Source of the DNA: Candidatus Chloroploca sp. Khr17
GTDB lineage: Bacteria; Chloroflexota; Chloroflexia; Chloroflexales; Chloroflexaceae
NCBI RefSeq assembly: GCF_004138165.1
Contig: NZ_RYFF01000014.1
Span: 1 to 64,000 of the forward strand
DNA: 64,000 bases
Direction: 5' to 3'
The notes under the pieces were generated by a model that searched no databases, was not told the DNA's origin, and saw only the letters and a list, made by a program, of their open reading frames with translations. The position numbers and the translations under genes were made by a program. The stretch's first letter is position 1. Every line of letters starts with the position of its first letter. Positions 28,413 through 37,072 of the stretch are shown here, in pieces.

Positions 28413-29771
28413 TCAGCCAACCCGTCGCCCCTGCAGGCTCCAGGGGCCAGTATGGGTAATCTGCACCTGCACCACTTGACCAGTAAGGTCATCGGCATGG
28501 GTAAAAAAGACTAGTTTATTCTGTGGGTTACGCCCACGCCACTTGCCCCGATTTTCACCCTCAACAAGCACGTCCACCGTCTGGTTAAGATACTGTGTAT
28601 TGAGTTCGGTGGCAACCCGTTCGTGGAGTTGTTCGAGGGCGCGGCGGCGGACCTCTTTTTCTGTTTCGGTGACGGCGAGCGTAGGATCTTGCTCTTGTTC
28701 AGCGGCGAGGGTTCCTGGGCGTGCCGAGAAGGCCGCGATATGGATCTTATCAAAGCGGATCGTCGCGCAGAGGGCGAGCGTTTGCGCAAAATCCTCTGCC
28801 GTTTCACCGGGATGGCCAACAATAATGTCGGTTGTCAGGGCGATCTGAGGGATAGTGGCGCGAATTTTAGCAATCAAGGCCTGATAGCGTGCAGTAGTAT
28901 AGCCGCGGCGCATACGCTTGAGCAGCGCATCAGAGCCAGCCTGGACGGGCAGATTAAGATCAGGCATACAGCGGGGCAAGCGAGCCATTGTTTCGATCAA
29001 GCGATCGGTCATCCAGGCGGGATGGGACGTGAGGAAGCGCAGGCGTTGGAGTCCGGGAAGCGCGTGGACGGCCTCGAGCAGATCGGCGAGTTCGGGGCGG
29101 CCGGGGAGATCGTGGCCCCAGGAGTCAACGATCTGACCGAGCAGCGTAATTTCGCGGGCACCACGGTCAACAATGCGACGGCACTCTTCGACCAATTCAG
29201 CGAGGGGGCGTGAGCGCTCACGCCCACGGCGCAGGGGAATGACGCAATACGAACACGTCATATTGCAGCCATACTGAATGGGCACATGCACCGAGACAGG
29301 TGGATGCGCCGTGTTGGCAACAGGGAGGGCCGGCTCATCGAGGGTATAGATAGGATTCGGTGCGAGCGCCACGACCTCATCAACGGCTGAGGGCGAAACG
29401 AAATGGTCAACCATGGGCAACTGCTGCTCAAAGATCGAGCGATTTTCGGGGCCGACCATACATCCCCAGAGCACGACACGGGTCTCGGGATGGGCTCGTT
29501 TGACCCGCATGAGTTCACCAAGTTTGCCAAAGATCCGCTCTTCGGCACTGGCGCGCACACTACACGAATTGAGCACAATAAACGAGGCTTCATCGGGATA
29601 GCGTGCCGGGCTATAGCCAACCCCTTGGAGGGCGGCTTCAAGGCGCTCAGAGTCAGACACATTCATCTGACACCCAACTGTCCAGACATAATAACGCCGT
29701 TCGCGAGGGGTTGGGTCGCGATCAGGCTGCTGGCGCAGGGAGAGTTTATCGATAAAGAGAAGATCTTGCAT
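28413..29771 (-). CDS. miaB: tRNA-2-methylthio-N6-dimethylallyladenosine synthase MiaB
   Basis: A 452-residue methylthiotransferase. Cys34, Cys70 and Cys104 of the N-terminal domain bind the auxiliary cluster. Cys169, Cys173 and Cys176 (CNMTCSYC) form the radical-SAM cluster. A TRAM domain ends the protein (VDVLVEGENRGKWRGRNPQN). It modifies A37 of tRNAs reading UNN codons. YCVIPLRRGRERSR replaces the usual YCIVPYTRG wording but keeps the pattern. A hypothetical gene ends 3 bases upstream, so it is part of the leftward operon. Confidence 0.94.
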   Translation of the reverse strand: MQDLLFIDKLSLRQQPDRDPTPRERRYYVWTVGCQMNVSDSERLEAALQGVGYSPARYPDEASFIVLNSCSVRASAEERIFGKLGELMRVKRAHPETRVVLWGCMVGPENRSIFEQQLPMVDHFVSPSAVDEVVALAPNPIYTLDEPALPVANTAHPPVSVHVPIQYGCNMTCSYCVIPLRRGRERSRPLAELVEECRRIVDRGAREITLLGQIVDSWGHDLPGRPELADLLEAVHALPGLQRLRFLTSHPAWMTDRLIETMARLPRCMPDLNLPVQAGSDALLKRMRRGYTTARYQALIAKIRATIPQIALTTDIIVGHPGETAEDFAQTLALCATIRFDKIHIAAFSARPGTLAAEQEQDPTLAVTETEKEVRRRALEQLHERVATELNTQYLNQTVDVLVEGENRGKWRGRNPQNKLVFFTHADDLTGQVVQVQITHTGPWSLQGRRVG

Positions 29772-29774
29772 CGG

Positions 29775-30401
29775 TTACCAGACAATAATAGGCAAACTGG
29801 CATTCACGCTAGCTGAGGCTGCTGCCTGGAACAATTCAAGGCAGCGATACGCCTCGGATTGGGGTGAGACACCGGCTTTGATAAGCAGAGGACTCAGTTC
29901 GGCAAGTTCCTGTTGCAAACGATAGGATGATGCGAAATAGGCACTATCTTCGTGCCCATCTTCATCCTCAAAAGAGAGCCAGACAGGTTGCGCAAACTCA
30001 ACGGGCAAGAAATAGCTATTGATCCCCTGGAGATTGACAAGATGGGCAAACCGGGTCTGGGTTAACTCGTCCCAGATATCCGTCACCATCCGGTCGAGAT
30101 CATCGTCATAGATCACCGGGCCATCTTCGATGACGTCAGCGAGGTCTTCATCGTGTTCTAGATGGACAGCCATCCGTGAAAGCTGATAGAGCGCCCCCAT
30201 GTGATGTAGCCCGCCCTCCCAGACTTGAACCCCAGGCATAGCGAGCAGGTCAACATCGATCCCCTGTTCACGGAGTTGATCCTGAACAACAGAGACGGTT
30301 TCATATTCTTCGTTATATGCTTCGCGATCCTCATCGGGTCGCACCGTAATCATTGAACCAACGGCAAGGTCGAGTTCAGCAGGCTGGTCGTTCGGAACCA
30401 T
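29775..30401 (-). CDS. Acidic hypothetical protein, first gene of the leftward operon
   Basis: A 208-residue soluble, acidic protein (LEHDEDLADVIEDGPVIYDD, SFEDEDGHEDSAY). I do not recognise a family. It has no membrane segment or cysteine motif. GAGGAG lies 5 bases before the ATG. It leads the miaB-TPR-AAA-CpaF-desaturase run and is transcribed divergently from the kinase-like gene. Confidence 0.75.
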   Translation of the reverse strand: MVPNDQPAELDLAVGSMITVRPDEDREAYNEEYETVSVVQDQLREQGIDVDLLAMPGVQVWEGGLHHMGALYQLSRMAVHLEHDEDLADVIEDGPVIYDDDLDRMVTDIWDELTQTRFAHLVNLQGINSYFLPVEFAQPVWLSFEDEDGHEDSAYFASSYRLQQELAELSPLLIKAGVSPQSEAYRCLELFQAAASASVNASLPIIVW

Positions 30402-30435
30402 AGTTTCTCCTCGATGTGTGCATGATATGCAGCGT

Positions 30436-30444
30436 ATAGTATAC
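30436..30444 (-). promoter_or_regulatory. Extended -10 promoter candidate for the leftward operon
   Basis: Read on the minus strand, TGGTATACT forms an extended -10 (TG-N-TATACT) about 35 bases before the ATG at 30401. No good -35 is seen. Position approximate to a few bases. Confidence 0.45.
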
Positions 30445-30483
30445 CATAGACATCTCTAAGAATGGAGCTTTGCGGATTTGAGG

Positions 30484-30512
30484 TTGCCGCTGCTACACCT
30501 TTCTGCTACACT
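30484..30512 (+). promoter_or_regulatory. Promoter candidate for the kinase-like gene
   Basis: TTGCCG (30484-30489) and TACACT (30507-30512) are spaced by 17 bases; TGC before the -10 gives an extended element. The leader to the start codon would be about 90 bases. The two promoters in this 207-base gap are divergent. Confidence 0.5.
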
Positions 30513-30608
30513 GTAGACTCTAAGAACCATCGGTGAAACAGGTGTTGTGCAACGCAGGACTGCTCTATGAGCGAATGAACGGGTGCCACATCTGTGAAGG
30601 GAAGCAGA

Positions 30609-31784
30609 GTGAAGCGATTAGCCGGTCAATGGCAGAGCCACCTGAGCGACCATATCGTTTTCTTTAGCTATCGCTGGCTAGCGTGGATTTTTGCTGCCCT
30701 GACACTCACCCTGCCGGGGCGTCCAACCGAGACCTTACCACGCGACGCGGGTCTCTTATTGCTGATTGGCGTGCTCAATGTTGTTGCAACCGCTCTTGCG
30801 CAAGGGTATGTCCAGTTTGCGCGCCAGCGTCCCACCTTGCTTGTGGTTGATCTCGTTGTTGGCATTGCGATCCTCTGGCTAAGTGGGAGCACCATGTTGC
30901 CGTTCCTCCCCTTTGCGCTCGGGGCGCTCGTCTTGCCGGCACTGTTGTATGGCTCACGAGGGAGCATTGTTGGCGGTTCGGTCTTCATTATCCTAGATCT
31001 CTTTGGGCTTGCGGTCATCAACCGTGGAAGCGAGGTGACGCTTGCCGAAGCAACCATTGTGCTACGGGTCGTGCTGCCACTGCTCTTCAGTTTATTCTGG
31101 TGGTGGGTCGCCGCGATTGTGATGAAGAGCCAGCCGCAACCGGCGAGAGGGGCGGAAGGTGCTCACGGTCTGCTCGCGAGTCCATTGGTTGGCAGCGCTG
31201 ATCCCGAGACGGCGCAGCGGACGGGCGTACGCCCCCGGGCGTTGGAGCGTCCACCCAGCGAGGAAGCAGTGCGGCGGCCTGCTCATCCGGGGATAACTTC
31301 ATCGCTTGTGGCGACGCGCTCAACCGAGCAGCGAGCCGATCCTGCGCGGAAGGTTTTTTATGAACTGATGGCTATCCAGGGCCGTGATCGTGATTTGATG
31401 GCGATGCTTGATCAATTAGGCGCGGCCATTGCCGATCAGGCCGGGATCGAGGTGCGGGTCAACGTCATTGGTGAGCCGCGGCCTCTGCATCGGGCGATTG
31501 AGATGCTCTTGTTACGAATTGCGCATGAGGCGTTGCTCAATGTGCAGCATCACGCCCATGCACACATAGCGTTGATGGTAGTGCGGTTTGCACCCAATCA
31601 TGTCATCCTGATGATCCAGGACGACGGGGTTGGCCTGCTTGACGGTACGTATGAGCGCCCGGGCGTGCATGCGTTACGGGTTGTGCGCTACCGTCTCGCC
31701 GAATTCGAGGGTGAACTTCACGTCGTTGAGCGTGAGAGCGGTGGCTTGACAGTTGAAGCCAGGATGCCCACGACTCACATATAA
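30609..31784 (+). CDS. Membrane protein with NarL-type sensor-kinase ATPase domain, no visible phospho-acceptor
   Basis: A 391-residue protein. Five or six hydrophobic segments lie in residues 20-170 (YRWLAWIFAALTLTL, LLLIGVLNVVATALA, LPALLYG, VLRVVLPLLFSLFWWWV). A low-complexity linker follows (175-245), then a GHKL ATPase domain with N-box LLRIAHEALLNVQHHAHA (301-318) and G1 box IQDDGVGLL. The HisKA_3 helix with its histidine, expected before the ATPase, is not recognisable: 250-275 reads YELMAIQGRDRDLMAMLDQL. No response regulator is adjacent; a penicillin-binding protein follows. GTG 30609 has AAGGGA upstream, GTG 30594 does not. Confidence 0.82.
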   Translation: MKRLAGQWQSHLSDHIVFFSYRWLAWIFAALTLTLPGRPTETLPRDAGLLLLIGVLNVVATALAQGYVQFARQRPTLLVVDLVVGIAILWLSGSTMLPFLPFALGALVLPALLYGSRGSIVGGSVFIILDLFGLAVINRGSEVTLAEATIVLRVVLPLLFSLFWWWVAAIVMKSQPQPARGAEGAHGLLASPLVGSADPETAQRTGVRPRALERPPSEEAVRRPAHPGITSSLVATRSTEQRADPARKVFYELMAIQGRDRDLMAMLDQLGAAIADQAGIEVRVNVIGEPRPLHRAIEMLLLRIAHEALLNVQHHAHAHIALMVVRFAPNHVILMIQDDGVGLLDGTYERPGVHALRVVRYRLAEFEGELHVVERESGGLTVEARMPTTHI

Positions 31785-31841
31785 GCATGTCGCCACCGGC
31801 TCACTGCTTGAGCCCTTGAGACAGCTTGCAGACAAGGTGTC

Positions 31842-33563
31842 ATGAACATGCGTTCCGGGCTTGCGGTCATCAGTGTGATCGGGGCCATTGGGCTGATCAT
31901 CTATGGTATTCTCCAGCCAGTTGAAGGCGAAGTGCGCTGGCTGCTCTGTCTCTGGGCATCTGCCCCTCTGTTCGGGTTAGCCGCATATTTAGCGACGAGA
32001 ACAGGTGAGACGAGGAGCCTATCACGTAATCTGACGAATCTGGGCCTTGTCTTTCTGGTTGGTTTTGGCTTGATCAGCCTGCAACTCTTGCGGCAGCAAT
32101 TTGTGCGTGCATCGGCGATTGCAATGCATGTCGTACAGGATGAAGAAGGTCAGGCGATAAGCAATATCCGGCCTGTCCTTGCCTCACAGAGAGTGTTGCG
32201 TGGCGAGATCCGTGATATGCGAGAGATCGTGCTCGTACAGAGCGAGCCAGTAGGCAATGCTGCGCGGCGTGTCTATCCGCTGGCTGATCGGTATGATCCC
32301 CGTGCCTTTAGCAATATTGTGGGCTTTTTTAGCACGCGGTATGGGCAGAGCGGTCTGGAAGCGACCTACAATGCCTATCTGAGTGGTGAGCGTGGCAACG
32401 AATGGCAGCGCCTGCGTGATAGCCTGTTGAGTGAAACCCCGCGTGGCAATCATCTGACCCTGACGCTGAATGCGGATCTCCAAGCCGAGGCGGCGGCGGC
32501 GTTGGGCGGCCGGACGGGTTCAGTGGTTGTGCTTGATCCGCGTACTGGTGCGATCCGTGCCCTGGTGAGCAATCCTGGTTTTGATCCACGCGGCTTGAGT
32601 TTCAACCCCGGTGCGGCTGATCGAGAAGCAGAGAATGATCGCATCACACAGTACTGGCAAGAGATCCAAATGGAAAGCGCGGGCCAGCCGTTGCTGAATC
32701 GTACGACGCAAGGGCTCTATCCACCAGGCTCGGTCTTCAAGACGATCACCGCAATTGGCGTGCTCGAGCACAGTGGGGTAGGGCAACCAGGGACGATTAC
32801 GTGCCCCGAGACGTATCTGCCCCAACCAGATGCACCACCGATTGTCAATGCGGTATCTGGGTTGCATTCACTTACGGGCGATCCATCGGATCTCGAGCGG
32901 GTCTATGCTTTTTCATGCAATACGGCCTTTGCGCAGTATGCCACACGTTTGGGGGCCGAGCGGATGGTTGAAACGGCAGGCCGCTTTGATATTGGCACCC
33001 CGCAGCGTATGACAACGACGTACCGTGGCCTGAGCGATCTGCTCGCCAATCAGAGCCTGCTCTATCGTGACGCAGGGTTTCTGAATCAGCCACGTGCTCT
33101 GGCTGACACGGGCTATGGACAGGGCCAGTTGCTGGTGACGCCTTTGCAGATGGCCTTGGTTGCGGCTGCCATTGCCAATGACGGGATCATGATGCAGCCA
33201 TACCTGGTGCAGACAGTGACCCGGCCTGATGGGGGGCGTATCCTCACCCACACCCCACAGAGGATCCGGCGCACGATGAGTTCGGCCACGGCGCAGACAA
33301 TGTTGAACAATATGAGTGCAGTTGCCCGCTATGGGTTTGGGCAGAGCATCAGTAGCTTTGTACCTGGGATCGCGGTGGGGGGCAAATCGGGGACGGCGGA
33401 GCATGTGGCTGGTGCTTCGCCACATGCATGGTTTATTGCCGTAGCCCCTCTTGATGCGCCACGGTATGCCGTTGCCGTGATGGTGGAGCGTGGAGGCGAG
33501 GGGAGTAGCGTGGGGGCGGAACTGGCGGGGCGTGTCCTGACCGCTGCATTTGCCACTGAATAG
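31842..33563 (+). CDS. Penicillin-binding transpeptidase (PbpA/FtsI class)
   Basis: A 573-residue protein with three N-terminal hydrophobic segments (about 7-24, 33-51, 67-85) instead of the usual single anchor, then the transpeptidase domain. The motifs are SVFK (nucleophile Ser297), SCN (358-360) and KSGTAE (515-520). The dimerisation domain is short (about 90-205). It crosslinks peptidoglycan on the outer face of the membrane. The gene is 57 bases after the kinase-like gene, probably one transcript. Confidence 0.93.
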   Translation: MNMRSGLAVISVIGAIGLIIYGILQPVEGEVRWLLCLWASAPLFGLAAYLATRTGETRSLSRNLTNLGLVFLVGFGLISLQLLRQQFVRASAIAMHVVQDEEGQAISNIRPVLASQRVLRGEIRDMREIVLVQSEPVGNAARRVYPLADRYDPRAFSNIVGFFSTRYGQSGLEATYNAYLSGERGNEWQRLRDSLLSETPRGNHLTLTLNADLQAEAAAALGGRTGSVVVLDPRTGAIRALVSNPGFDPRGLSFNPGAADREAENDRITQYWQEIQMESAGQPLLNRTTQGLYPPGSVFKTITAIGVLEHSGVGQPGTITCPETYLPQPDAPPIVNAVSGLHSLTGDPSDLERVYAFSCNTAFAQYATRLGAERMVETAGRFDIGTPQRMTTTYRGLSDLLANQSLLYRDAGFLNQPRALADTGYGQGQLLVTPLQMALVAAAIANDGIMMQPYLVQTVTRPDGGRILTHTPQRIRRTMSSATAQTMLNNMSAVARYGFGQSISSFVPGIAVGGKSGTAEHVAGASPHAWFIAVAPLDAPRYAVAVMVERGGEGSSVGAELAGRVLTAAFATE

Positions 33564-33712
33564 GCTGCTACGATTGTGGTTGATGGCGGTCTGTGGTTGG
33601 GCATCAACGTGTGACAGAGCAATCTGGACGTGCGATATGCTCAAGGGAAATTGGCAGGATCAATGGGTTGCATACGTGAGACTGAAGATCTGCCCATAGG
33701 ATGGATTGCATC

Positions 33713-35080
33713 ATGAAACAGGGCAGGCTGGGTGGAATGCTATGGTTGGTGCTCGGACTCGGCATCCTCTTGGGCGGATGTTCTGGTACTGCGCCACCGA
33801 TGGCTCCATTTATGCAGGGATTGACTGCGACGGCAACAGCGATCAGGACGCGTGAACCCGACCCACCTACGATCGTTTTGCCCCCACCAACGGTTGAGCT
33901 TGTGCCTTCACGGTTACCCGAGCAATCGGCTGCAGTGGCTGGAACTGCCGTTGCTGAGCTCGCACCAACGGCGCTATCCCAGGTCACACGGCTCGAGATT
34001 TTTACCGAAGTGTGGCGACTTATACATGAATACTATCTCTATAATGATTTTGGTGGCGTTGAGTGGAACACCATCCGAGGTGAATTTGAGCCCATAATTC
34101 TTGCGGCACCGACTGATGCAGCGTTTTATGAGGCTATCACCGATATGGTTGCGCGTCTTGGTGATAATCACTCACGTTTTGTGCCTCCACAGGCGGCACG
34201 GCGTGAAGACGCGATCACCAGTGGGCGTGAAGAGCAGGTTGGGATCGGGGTTATCGTTTTGCCGTTGAGTGATGGGTTGATGATCCAGCACATCTTTCCC
34301 GACAGCCCTGCCCTGCAGTCTGGGTTGCGTCCACGCGACCGAATTGTTGCCATTGACGGAGCTTTTTTTTCGCATGGCGATCTCGAAGGGCCTGACGGAA
34401 GCCAGGTACGTCTGGCGGTGGTGCGGCCTGGAGAAGAGAGTCGCGATATTCTTATTACCCGGCGACGGGTAGAGGGGGCCATCACGCCGACGGCACGGCT
34501 CTTGCCTGGTGGCATTGCCTATCTGGGTATCACCACGCTCTGGGTGAGCAACATGGATCAGCAGGTGACCGCGCTGCTCACCGAGATGGTTGCTGCGCAG
34601 GAGTTGCGCGGGGTTATTCTTGATCTACGGAGCAATCCCGGTGGATGGCGCACGGTTCTAGCGGGGATCCTGAGCAATTTTGTGAGTGGCGAAGTTGGCT
34701 ACTTTACGAATCGCCAGGGCGACGTTCCCCTGGTGATTGAACCGGGTAGTCTTGACGCCCTGCGAGGGATGCCGCTGATCGTCCTTGTTGATCGTAGTAC
34801 AGCCTCGTATGCTGAACTGATGGCCGCCATCTTGCAGAGTCATGCTGGTGCGGTTATTGTTGGCGTACCGACGTCAGGCAACACAGAAACCATCTATTCC
34901 TACGAACTGAGTGACGGTTCGCGCCTTTGGATTGCGCAGGAGGGGTTTGAATTGCTCGATGGCACTGATCTAGAGGGTGTTGGCGTACAACCGGATGTGA
35001 TCGTCAACGAGGATTGGACCCGTTTTCGAGAGGAGGATGATCCGGGTATTCTGACCGCGTTACGGTTGTTGAACCCATAG
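33713..35080 (+). CDS. S41-type (carboxyl-terminal processing) protease-like lipoprotein
   Basis: A 455-residue lipoprotein with lipobox LLGGC (Cys23). A Pro-rich linker (40-70) is followed by a helical segment with LGDNHSRF, a PDZ domain (about 175-255, FPDSPALQSGLRPRDRIVAIDG) and the S41 core (GVILDLRSNPGG, VDRSTASYAELM). Ser365 fits the nucleophile, but the general-base Lys expected 25 residues later is Asn390 (PTSGNTET). It may use a different base (His153, tricorn-like) or be inactive. The ATG at 33713 is preferred; 33701 would add four residues. Confidence 0.87.
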   Translation: MKQGRLGGMLWLVLGLGILLGGCSGTAPPMAPFMQGLTATATAIRTREPDPPTIVLPPPTVELVPSRLPEQSAAVAGTAVAELAPTALSQVTRLEIFTEVWRLIHEYYLYNDFGGVEWNTIRGEFEPIILAAPTDAAFYEAITDMVARLGDNHSRFVPPQAARREDAITSGREEQVGIGVIVLPLSDGLMIQHIFPDSPALQSGLRPRDRIVAIDGAFFSHGDLEGPDGSQVRLAVVRPGEESRDILITRRRVEGAITPTARLLPGGIAYLGITTLWVSNMDQQVTALLTEMVAAQELRGVILDLRSNPGGWRTVLAGILSNFVSGEVGYFTNRQGDVPLVIEPGSLDALRGMPLIVLVDRSTASYAELMAAILQSHAGAVIVGVPTSGNTETIYSYELSDGSRLWIAQEGFELLDGTDLEGVGVQPDVIVNEDWTRFREEDDPGILTALRLLNP

Positions 35081-35109
35081 GGACTAGACACAGAGTAGCG
35101 AGGAGGGGG

Positions 35110-35145
35110 ACGTGGGGAGCGGTGGTGCTGGCACGCCCCCCACGT
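35110..35145 (+). terminator. Hairpin between convergent genes
   Basis: ACGTGGGG-A-GCG and CGC-C-CCCCACGT form an 11-bp stem with one mismatch around a 12-base loop, between the S41 gene (+) and ffh (-). It can act for both directions; no T-tract. Confidence 0.6.
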
Positions 35146-35159
35146 TCAGGATGGCGCAT

Positions 35160-36557
35160 CTACTTGAGCATCCGCATCAATTCGCGAGGGTCAATCCCCC
35201 CTGGCCCACCGGAGCCGCCACGACCACCGCGACCGCCGCGGCGACCGCCTTTGCCGCTACCGCCACCAGTGAGTTGCTTCATCATACGTTGCATCTGCTG
35301 AAACTGCTTGATAAGGGCCGAGACATCCTGTTCAGATGTACCGCTGCCACGCGCAATGCGGGCGCGGCGGCTCTGCTTGATAATCTCTGGATTGCGTCGT
35401 TCGAGGGGGGTCATCGAGAAGATCATCGCCTCGACGCGCTTGAGTTGGCTCTCATCGAGCAACTCCTCATTGCGAGCGATCTGGTTCATACCGGGGATCA
35501 TGGCCAGGATCTGCTGCAGTGGACCGAGCTTACGCATCTGTTGCATCGCATTGAGGAAATCCTCGAAGTCGAACTTACCTTTGCGGAGCTTCTTTTCCAT
35601 CGCTTTAGCCTGGTCGGCATCGTACATCTGCTCGGCCTTTTCGATAAGGGAGAGCATATCACCCATGCCGAGGATGCGTGAAGCGAGGCGATCGGGGAAG
35701 AAGGGTTCGAGGGTATTGGTATCAATTTTCTCGCCGGTCGAGAGGAACTTGATCGGTACCCCGGTCACGGCACGCACCGAGAGGGCGGCACCACCACGAG
35801 CGTCACCGTCCATCTTGGACATCACGAGGCCGGTAATCTGGACGCGCTGATTGAACGTATCAGCCACGCGCACCGCTTCCTGACCGGTCATCGCATCAAC
35901 GACGAGCAGGCGTTCGATCGGATCGACCCGGGCAATAATCTGGTCAAGCTCGACCATCAGGGGCTCATCAATCTGGAGGCGTCCAGCGGTATCAACGATC
36001 AGCACATTGACCTGATCGCGTTTCGCTTGCTCGAGGGCATTGGCGGCGATATCAGGTGGTTGGTTGCCAGCGGGCTCACTATAGACTGGCACATTCAATT
36101 GCTTGCCGAGGGTTTGGAGTTGTGTAATGGCGGCGGGGCGATAGATATCACAGGCGGCCATCATCACACGGCGGCCCTTTTTGCGTAAATGGAGGGCGAG
36201 CTTGGCGGCGAGGGTCGTTTTACCCGTACCCTGGAGACCAACAAGCATGATCACAGTCGGACCAGGGCGTGACTCCTGGAGGGGGGCCGGATCATTGCCA
36301 AGGAGGTTAATCAGTTCTTGATGAACAATTTTGACGACCTGCTGATGGGGCGTCAAGCTCTTGGTTACCTCTTCGCCGATCGCCTGCTCAGTCACCTTGG
36401 CGACAAAGTCTTTGACGACCTTGAAATTAACATCAGCCTCAAGGAGCGCGAGGCGAACTTGCTTCATAGCCTCACGGACATCATCCTCATCGAGGCGGCC
36501 TTTGCTCCCGAGTTTTTGAAAGACCGTCTGGAGACGATCAGAAAGACTTTCAAACAT
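35160..36557 (-). CDS. ffh: Signal recognition particle protein Ffh
   Basis: A 465-residue SRP54 GTPase. The N domain begins MFESLSDRLQTVFQKLGSKG; the G domain has GLQGTGKTT (107-115), DTAGRLQIDEPLM and GDARGGAALSVRAVTG. The M domain starts around residue 325, with PGMNQIARNEELLDE and IARGSGTSEQDVSALIKQF. The Gly/Arg-rich tail (KGGRRGGRGGRGGSGGPGG) is longer than usual. It delivers nascent membrane proteins to FtsY and SecY. No strong SD before the ATG. Confidence 0.97.
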   Translation of the reverse strand: MFESLSDRLQTVFQKLGSKGRLDEDDVREAMKQVRLALLEADVNFKVVKDFVAKVTEQAIGEEVTKSLTPHQQVVKIVHQELINLLGNDPAPLQESRPGPTVIMLVGLQGTGKTTLAAKLALHLRKKGRRVMMAACDIYRPAAITQLQTLGKQLNVPVYSEPAGNQPPDIAANALEQAKRDQVNVLIVDTAGRLQIDEPLMVELDQIIARVDPIERLLVVDAMTGQEAVRVADTFNQRVQITGLVMSKMDGDARGGAALSVRAVTGVPIKFLSTGEKIDTNTLEPFFPDRLASRILGMGDMLSLIEKAEQMYDADQAKAMEKKLRKGKFDFEDFLNAMQQMRKLGPLQQILAMIPGMNQIARNEELLDESQLKRVEAMIFSMTPLERRNPEIIKQSRRARIARGSGTSEQDVSALIKQFQQMQRMMKQLTGGGSGKGGRRGGRGGRGGSGGPGGIDPRELMRMLK

Positions 36558-36628
36558 AGCATGCGCTCGTTTCTCTGCTGCGCGTATACGAAACTATCAT
36601 TTATTGTAGCCGCTATGATGGGGTTGCG

Positions 36629-36907
36629 TCAATTAGCAGATTCTGAGGCAATTGCAAGCACGTGGGCACGGACGAGGTCAACAGCGGTAGCACGCGAACA
36701 GACGAGGCCTTCGATTTCGGCGATCATGGTTAAGAGGCGGCGATAATTGCGGCGTAATTGCTGCTCATCGGCATCATCGAGCATACCCAGACCAGCACGC
36801 CAGGCATCAAACGACTCATCGGGATCACCAAGTGGTCGCAGGCGATCGAGGCTTGCGTAGAGTTGGGCCGCGCTATCAGTTAAGAGACGAATGGTATCAA
36901 TTGCCAT
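36629..36907 (-). CDS. Small helical hypothetical protein upstream of ffh
   Basis: A 92-residue protein beginning MAIDTIRLLTDSAAQLYASL and ending AHVLAIASESAN, mostly helical, with no known motif. The frame is open further upstream, but those residues are Arg/His-rich and look non-coding, so the ATG at 36907 is chosen. It is transcribed with ffh (71-base gap). Weak SD; a modest call. Confidence 0.5.
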   Translation of the reverse strand: MAIDTIRLLTDSAAQLYASLDRLRPLGDPDESFDAWRAGLGMLDDADEQQLRRNYRRLLTMIAEIEGLVCSRATAVDLVRAHVLAIASESAN

Positions 36908-37014
36908 AAGTGTATCATGAGGCTCATTCCTATAGAAGGTATGGTAGCCTACCGAAACGTTTGTGAGATCAGTCGCAAGTTTTATTTCTGGGGGTGAATC
37001 TCTCCGCCTGTGGG

Positions 37015-37044
37015 CTGACGCAGGGGGCTTGTTTCTGGTATAAT
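37015..37044 (+). promoter_or_regulatory. Promoter for the UbiB-like operon
   Basis: CTGACG (37015-37020), an 18-base spacer and a perfect TATAAT (37039-37044). Transcription would start near 37051, about 22 bases before the ATG at 37073. Confidence 0.7.
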
Positions 37045-37072
37045 CCAATGGGAAGAAGAAGAATATGCAGGT

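Noticed and set aside
35112..35681. A 189-codon open frame antisense to ffh
   Set aside because: It is a shadow of ffh, whose protein is unmistakable; long antisense frames are expected opposite such codon usage.
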